In this document: piece by piece, positions 1 through 4,358 of the stretch | Layout: the number at the start of each line of letters is the position of its first letter | How positions within the stretch are numbered: position 1 is the stretch's first letter | DNA from: an uncultured bacterium | Lineage (GTDB): Bacteria > Planctomycetota > Phycisphaerae > Phycisphaerales > SM1A02 | NCBI GenBank assembly: GCA_903918555.1 | Contig: CAIXEV010000193.1 | Location: forward strand, 1 to 8,029 | Direction: 5' to 3' | DNA length: 8,029 nucleotides | Translations under genes and position numbers: made by a program | The notes under the pieces: model-generated | Databases searched by the model: none | What the model was told of the DNA's origin: nothing | The model's input: only the letters and a program-made list of their open reading frames with translations

Positions 1-1
1 G

Positions 2-724
2 CCGGCGTTCTACTACGAGACGGGGTACGGCTCGCCGCTCGTCTACGCGCGGGTCCTCGACCTCGCTGCACCGCACCTCGCCCGCGGCGAGCGTCCGAAG
101 CTCCTCGACTTCGGCTACGGCACGATCGGTCAGCTGCAGCTCCTCGCCCACTGCGGTTTCGATGCGCACGGCGTCGATGTCGAGCCCGTCTTTCCCGCGC
201 TCTACTCGGAGCCTGGCGACACGGGCGCGATCGGGTCGGGATCGGTCGCCGTCCACCTCGGGCAGTGGCCGGCCGACGAGGCGCTCCGCAGCGCGATCGG
301 CGGGGGGTACTCGCTCATCACCAGCAAGAACACGCTGAAGAACGGCTACATCCATCCGTCGCCGCCCGCGGGCCAGACGGTCGACCCGAAGAAGATGGTG
401 CGCCTCGGCGTCAGCGACGAGGAGTTCCTCGCGCGCGTGCACGACGCGCTCGTTCCCGGCGGCGTGTTCGTGATCTACAACATCTGCCCGCCGCAGAACC
501 CGCCGGATCAGGAGTACATCCCGTGGGCCGACGGCACCTCGCCGTTCTCGCGCGCCATGTTCGAGAAGGCTGGCTTCGAGGTCCTGTCGTTCGATGTCCG
601 CGACGACGCGTGGGTGCTCGACTGCTTCGAGAAGCTCGGCTACACCGAGGGCAAGACCCGCGAGGAAGCCGCGAAGGAGTACCTCTGCTGGTACACGGTC
701 GTGCGGCGCAAGCCTGCCGCCTAA
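2..724 (+). CDS. Class I SAM-dependent methyltransferase, C-terminal 240 residues (5' end outside window)
   Basis: An open frame runs in from the left edge with no stop and ends at TAA 722-724, so the true start lies upstream. Numbering from the edge, residues 34-44 (LLDFGYGTIGQ) match glycine-rich motif I of Rossmann-fold methyltransferases, although the usual D-x-G-x-G-x-G appears here as DFGYGTIG. Residues 57-62 (GVDVEP) fit the acidic strand-2 end that contacts the SAM ribose. Residues 150-161 (LVPGGVFVIYNI) match the 'L-x-PGG' turn before strand 5. Residues 182-196 (FSRAMFEKAGFEVLS) resemble the late helix/strand 'F...AGFEV' of this fold. The protein is therefore probably a soluble cytoplasmic methyltransferase. 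Nothing in the visible part identifies the substrate. The stop is 279 nt before the next gene, so co-transcription with it is unlikely. The family call is fairly secure; the specific reaction is unknown. Confidence 0.8.
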   Translation, partial: PAFYYETGYGSPLVYARVLDLAAPHLARGERPKLLDFGYGTIGQLQLLAHCGFDAHGVDVEPVFPALYSEPGDTGAIGSGSVAVHLGQWPADEALRSAIGGGYSLITSKNTLKNGYIHPSPPAGQTVDPKKMVRLGVSDEEFLARVHDALVPGGVFVIYNICPPQNPPDQEYIPWADGTSPFSRAMFEKAGFEVLSFDVRDDAWVLDCFEKLGYTEGKTREEAAKEYLCWYTVVRRKPAA

Positions 725-1003
725 CGATCGCGCGCATCGGCGGGAGCGCGGAAGCAATTCGCGTTTCGCGGACCCTTGTTCGCCCGACGAATAGCCCCAA
801 ACGGGGGAAGAGCGGCCCGCGATGCTTTCTTTCAGAGAATCATGCTGCATCTGCATCTGGGTGGCTTCGAACGATGGCCGGTCTGGCGGCGCCGCGATGG
901 CCTCATGGAGGGGCTGTAGGCGCGTCTGTTCGGTCCGGGATCGATCACCACCCGTTCTGGTGCCAACGCTGGCGGAGTTGCCGGCCGACTGAAAGGAATT
1001 GCA
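725..1003. other. Intergenic region upstream of the 1026-residue secreted protein gene
   Basis: No coding frame with credible composition is present. The region holds a short CCCC-AAAC-GGGG hairpin (795-806), a pyrimidine-rich patch (825-832), a direct repeat CGATGGCC (872-879 and 895-902), a 10-bp palindrome GCGGCGCCGC (886-895), and a small hairpin GCCA-ACGC-TGGC (962-973) about 18 nt before the ribosome binding site. No convincing sigma-70 promoter pair was found by eye. The promoter of the downstream gene presumably lies here, but it cannot be placed. Confidence 0.5.
991..997 (+). promoter_or_regulatory. Ribosome binding site of the 1026-residue protein gene
   Basis: The purine run GAAAGGA ends 6 nt before the ATG at 1004, a good Shine-Dalgarno match at normal spacing. 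It supports this ATG, which is also followed directly by a textbook signal peptide. Confidence 0.7.
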
Positions 1004-4000
1004 ATGCTGAGCCGCGCACTGGCCTTCGTCATCTCGAGTCTGTCGCTTTGTCTTCTTCTCGCGCCGTCGCGCGCAGACGCCCAGTGCGGTTCATTGACGA
1101 ACGACTGCTGCCTTCCAAGCCCGACGCTTTCGCCCGGATGCTCGGACGAGACCTGCTGCGAGGCCGTCTGCGCCGCCGATGCGTACTGCTGCGACATCTA
1201 CTGGGATTCCGTCTGTGCGTTCTCGGCGGCGCTGCGATGCCCGAGCGTCTGCGGCAACGCGAGCTGCGATCTCGCAGTCTCGAACCAGACCGAGCTTGAA
1301 CTCTGCGGCGAGGGTCTCAACGACGACTGCTTTGCGACCGTGGAGCCGCTGCTGACGCCGGGCTCCACGGTCCAAGGGACTCTGAGCGCGGGAAAGGGCG
1401 GGGGCGGCGGACGGGACCTCGACTGGTATCGATTGACGATCCTCGAGCCGACGGCGGTCTCCCTCTCGCTGCGTTCGGCGACGGTCCCCGCTGCAGCCGC
1501 GATCCTGGACGCGAACTGCACAGGAAACCTGTTCGCGGGCACCGATGGCCGCTGCCCGGCCGAAGTCACGGCGTGTCTCGCGGCGGGCGACTACCTCGTC
1601 CTCGTCTACGCCACGGTGTTCGACGGCTTCCCCTGCGGAGCCACCGACAACCGATACACGCTCGGAATCACGGGAGTTTCCGGCTGCTCCACCGCGCCGC
1701 CGTCCAACGACAACTGCGTCGACGCGACCGTCGCCACGATCGGCGCGAACCCGTTCAACAACATCTTCGCCACGACGGAGGTCTCGCAGCCGAGTTGCGG
1801 TCTTGAGGGATTGGCATTCACGAAGGATGTCTGGTTCAGCTTCTCCGCGACCGAGACGGGGGTCTACGAGTTCGGCACCTGCTTCGCGCCGTCCACCCTC
1901 GACACCGGCCTCGAGATCTGGAACACCTGTCCTTCGAACGGAGGCGCGATCCTCGCGTGCGACGACGACGGCTGCACCATCAGCTCCTTCGTGCGAACCT
2001 CGCGAATCGTCTATCCGTTGACGAAGGGCCAGACGGTCCTCGTCCGCCTCGCGGGCCTCCAGGACGCGTCTGGCGTCGGCGATCTTGTCATCAACCTCTT
2101 CGGTGGCGCCGTCACCTGCGGCGATCCGGCTCAGAACAACTGCTGCGCCGTCGCGCTGACGCCTGGCTGTGCCGACGAAACCTGCTGCAACCTCGTCTGC
2201 ACGATCGATCCGCTGTGCTGCTTCGACTCGTGGGACGCGAGCTGCGTCGCCTTCGCGCAGTCGCTCTGCGCGGTGAAGTGCGCGGACAAGTGCGCGCTCG
2301 CCTCGGAGACCGCGCTCGAAGACGAGCCATGCGGCGCGGATACGAACGGAGGCTGCAACGGTGGACCGGCCACGGTGGTCTCCATCGGCGACACGGTTCG
2401 CGGCACCCTCTGGGCCGACGACGGTCTGCGCGACACGGACTGGTACCTGCTCTCCGTGAGCGAGCCGACCGAGGTGACCATCTCGATTCGCTCCGAGTTC
2501 GACAGCTTCGCAGCCTTCGTCGGGATTGACTGCGAGTTCATCGCCTCGACCGAGGGCAGCTGCCCCGGGACGAGGACGCGCTGTCTCCCTCCGGGCGACT
2601 ACTACATCCTCGCGCTGCCGTCGGGTTTCGACGGGCTGCGATGCGGCGGAGAGGTGAGCAACGAGTACACGCTCGAGATCGCGGGAGTTCCCGGGTGCAG
2701 CACCGAGCCGCCCGCGAACGACTTCTGCAGCGGCGCGTCGGTCGCCACGCTCGGCGCGAATCCGGTCGACACGATCTTCGCGACGACCGAGGTTTCCGAG
2801 AAGACCTGCGGATTGAACGGGCTCCCGTTCACCAAGGATGTCTGGTTCACCTTCACGGCGCAGGAGAACGCGGTCTACACCTTTGAAACCTGCGGCGGAC
2901 CATCCTCCTTCGACAGCGGCATCGAGGTGTGGGACGGCTGCCCGGGGAAAGGTGGCGAGGTCATCGCCTGCAACGACGATGGCTTGACCTGCCAGAGCCT
3001 TGCCTCGAGCGTGAGCTCCCAGCTTTCGCAGGGCGAGACGGTCTTCATCCGCATCGGCGGCTCCAATGACGCGTCGGACAAGACCGAGCTCGTCGTCCGA
3101 TCGGGATGCTGCGGAGGCGGGTGCGACGGTTGCTCGAATCCCACCGTGGTCGGACTCGGCGCGAACGCGTTCACGAATGTGCAGACCTTCTGCTACTTCG
3201 AGGATGGATGCGGCATCTTCGGAGGGTTCAGCAGCAATGTGAACTTCTACCAGTTCACGCCGCCGCAGACGGGTGCCTACGCCATCTCGACCTGCGACAG
3301 CGCGCCCTTCGACACGGTGATCTCGGTGCGCACGGGTTGCAACGGAACCATCCTCGCGTGCAACGACGGCACGGCGTTCACGGAATGCAACGGCAAGACA
3401 AGCCGCATCCCGAGCGTCGAGCTCGAGGCGGGGCGACCGTACATCATCACGATCGGCAGCAACGACTACTTCGGGGTCGGTGCCGGCACGCTCACCATCG
3501 CGCCTGTCGGCACGGGGAGCGGGCCTGCGAACGACGACTGCGCGAACGCCACGCCGGTCGCGGTCGGGCTCAACAGCTTCTCGAACCTCGGCGCGACGGG
3601 CTCCGTGTACACCTTCTGCAGCGATCTCGCCCGAAGCGTGTGGTACAGCTACACCGCGACCGCCGACGGTCCGGCCACGATCTCCTTCTGCGAGACCGAC
3701 GGCGGATCGACGGCCGTCAACACGGTCATCGCGGTGATCAGCGAATGCGGTGGTCTGTCGATCGCCTGCAACAACGACGCCTGCGGGTTGCAGTCGAAGG
3801 TGACCTTCCCCGCGACCTGCGGCACGACCTACAAGATCGCGATCGGAACCCGAGCAGGCGCGTCGCCCGCCGCGGGCAGCGGCACCTTCCGCGTCGTGCA
3901 GGCCGGGAACTGCACTCCGCCGTGCCCCGCCGATCTCAACGGCGATGGCTCGGTGGCCGCCCAGGACCTTGCGGCGCTGCTCGGCGCGTGGGACGGCCCG

Positions 4001-4084
4001 GCGGGCGACATCAACGGCGACGGCACGACGAACGCGCAGGACCTCGCGGCGCTGCTTGACGCGTGGGGAGCATGCGGGCCGTGA
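1004..4084 (+). CDS. Large secreted cysteine-rich multi-module protein with PPC-like domains and C-terminal dockerin-like tail (1026 aa)
   Basis: Residues 1-26 form a Sec signal peptide: a short R-containing n-region, a hydrophobic LAFVISSLSLCLLLA core, and an ADA|Q cleavage site. Modules follow in order. Residues 28-88 are a cysteine-rich module. Residues 97-230 are a PPC-like beta-sandwich with RDLDWY at 137-142. Residues 232-370 are a second sandwich type with KDVWFSF and ACDDDGC. The same three modules repeat at 372-430, 435-567 and 569-700. Two more sandwich modules lie at about 701-836 and 838-968. A dockerin-like tail at 974-1026 has calcium loops DLNGDGSVAAQD and DINGDGTTNAQD. The mature protein has 72 cysteines, about 7%, which implies oxidative folding outside the cytoplasm. 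No catalytic domain was recognised. Similar modular exoproteins with dockerin-like tails are common in Planctomycetota; a surface scaffold, adhesin or matrix role is inference only. The gene lies upstream of a paralogue in the same orientation. Confidence 0.9.
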   Translation: MLSRALAFVISSLSLCLLLAPSRADAQCGSLTNDCCLPSPTLSPGCSDETCCEAVCAADAYCCDIYWDSVCAFSAALRCPSVCGNASCDLAVSNQTELELCGEGLNDDCFATVEPLLTPGSTVQGTLSAGKGGGGGRDLDWYRLTILEPTAVSLSLRSATVPAAAAILDANCTGNLFAGTDGRCPAEVTACLAAGDYLVLVYATVFDGFPCGATDNRYTLGITGVSGCSTAPPSNDNCVDATVATIGANPFNNIFATTEVSQPSCGLEGLAFTKDVWFSFSATETGVYEFGTCFAPSTLDTGLEIWNTCPSNGGAILACDDDGCTISSFVRTSRIVYPLTKGQTVLVRLAGLQDASGVGDLVINLFGGAVTCGDPAQNNCCAVALTPGCADETCCNLVCTIDPLCCFDSWDASCVAFAQSLCAVKCADKCALASETALEDEPCGADTNGGCNGGPATVVSIGDTVRGTLWADDGLRDTDWYLLSVSEPTEVTISIRSEFDSFAAFVGIDCEFIASTEGSCPGTRTRCLPPGDYYILALPSGFDGLRCGGEVSNEYTLEIAGVPGCSTEPPANDFCSGASVATLGANPVDTIFATTEVSEKTCGLNGLPFTKDVWFTFTAQENAVYTFETCGGPSSFDSGIEVWDGCPGKGGEVIACNDDGLTCQSLASSVSSQLSQGETVFIRIGGSNDASDKTELVVRSGCCGGGCDGCSNPTVVGLGANAFTNVQTFCYFEDGCGIFGGFSSNVNFYQFTPPQTGAYAISTCDSAPFDTVISVRTGCNGTILACNDGTAFTECNGKTSRIPSVELEAGRPYIITIGSNDYFGVGAGTLTIAPVGTGSGPANDDCANATPVAVGLNSFSNLGATGSVYTFCSDLARSVWYSYTATADGPATISFCETDGGSTAVNTVIAVISECGGLSIACNNDACGLQSKVTFPATCGTTYKIAIGTRAGASPAAGSGTFRVVQAGNCTPPCPADLNGDGSVAAQDLAALLGAWDGPAGDINGDGTTNAQDLAALLDAWGACGP
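1085..2116 (+). repeat. Tandem duplication unit 1 (cysteine module + two beta-sandwiches)
   Basis: Residues 28-371 of the 1026-residue protein align collinearly with residues 372-700. Anchors include DETCC (48 and 391), D-x-DWY (138 and 477) and KDVWF (274 and 611), giving a period of 337-343 residues. At DNA level the copies have diverged; a short shared run (AAGGATGTCTGGTTCA) survives at the DVWF motif. This is an old intragenic duplication rather than a recent one. Confidence 0.85.
2117..3103 (+). repeat. Tandem duplication unit 2 (cysteine module + two beta-sandwiches)
   Basis: This is the second copy of the three-module unit, residues 372-700, with the same order of cysteine module, D-x-DWY sandwich and DVWF sandwich. 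It begins immediately where the first copy ends. It lacks the glycine-rich insertion found in unit 1 before the DWY motif. Confidence 0.85.
3923..4081 (+). other. Dockerin-like calcium-binding tail of the 1026-residue protein
   Basis: Residues 974-1026 hold two EF-hand-like loops. D977-N979-D981-D988 and D1002-N1004-D1006-D1013 keep all the side-chain calcium ligands of dockerin repeats. Each loop is followed by the short helix AQDLAALL-x-AW. The two loops start only 25 residues apart, so the domain is compact. The tail is bracketed by cysteines 974 and 1024. It was recognised by its loop pattern; binding to a cohesin partner is not implied. Confidence 0.8.
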
Positions 4085-4106
4085 GGCGCCCGGAAGCGGC
4101 GTGGCT

Positions 4107-4125
4107 GCGGCGCCGTCCGCGCCGC
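4107..4125 (+). terminator. GC hairpin 23 nt after the stop of the 1026-residue gene
   Basis: A perfect 7-bp inverted repeat, GCGGCGC (4107-4113) and GCGCCGC (4119-4125), is separated by the 5-nt loop CGTCC. Position and stability fit a terminator or mRNA 3'-end stem, but there is no T-run after it, so it is not a canonical intrinsic terminator. Confidence 0.4.
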
Positions 4126-4140
4126 TGAGGGGCCAGGGGT

Positions 4141-4161
4141 GGCTGGTGGCGAGAACCAGCC
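4141..4161 (+). terminator. Second hairpin after the 1026-residue gene
   Basis: A perfect 7-bp inverted repeat, GGCTGGT (4141-4147) and ACCAGCC (4155-4161), has the 7-nt loop GGCGAGA. It starts 15 nt after the first hairpin. Two stems in tandem strengthen the case for a transcript end or a stability element here, although this one also lacks a T-tract. Confidence 0.35.
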
Positions 4162-4345
4162 GAGGCATGGACGCTGGGTTCAGCTTCGGCACCTGATTCG
4201 GGGGGTTCCAAGTCGGAAATCGGGCCCAATCCACCGCGGTTCCTCTTCGAAAGAAGCAATCGGACCGTAGGGTGCGTGTGTGGAGCGCGCGGAGCCTCCG
4301 TGTGGTCGGGGCCGCGCGTGGATCGGTGCGTGTGCGAGTCGTCTC

Positions 4346-4350
4346 AAGGA
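4346..4350 (+). promoter_or_regulatory. Ribosome binding site that fixes the start of the 846-residue protein
   Basis: AAGGA (followed by AG) lies 8 nt before ATG 4359. It selects this ATG over an in-frame GTG at 4272, whose extra 29 residues are arginine-rich and would bury the signal peptide. Confidence 0.7.
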
Positions 4351-4358
4351 AGCCTCCA

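Larger units (their letters stand above)
4085..4358. other. Intergenic region between the two secreted-protein genes
   Basis: No credible coding frame is present apart from an implausible upstream extension of the next gene. The left third contains two strong hairpins described separately. The middle (about 4196-4260) is less GC-rich and holds a CTTC-GAAA-GAAG mini-hairpin near 4246-4257. The right end carries the ribosome binding site of the next gene. The size of the gap and the hairpins suggest that the second gene has its own promoter, but no clear -35/-10 pair is visible. Confidence 0.5.

Noticed and set aside
795..806. CCCC-AAAC-GGGG hairpin as a terminator of the methyltransferase gene
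   Set aside because: The stem is only 4 bp, it lies about 70 nt past the stop, and no adjacent T-run follows; the pyrimidine patch begins about 20 nt later.
265..1299. A 344-codon plus-strand frame spanning the methyltransferase end and the next gene start
   Set aside because: It overlaps two well-supported genes in a different frame, has shadow-like arginine-rich sequence and crosses a non-coding gap.
4272..4358. Upstream GTG start adding 29 residues to the 846-residue protein
   Set aside because: The extension is arginine-rich, lacks a ribosome binding site and would place the signal peptide internally. ATG 4359 has a good site and a signal peptide directly after it.
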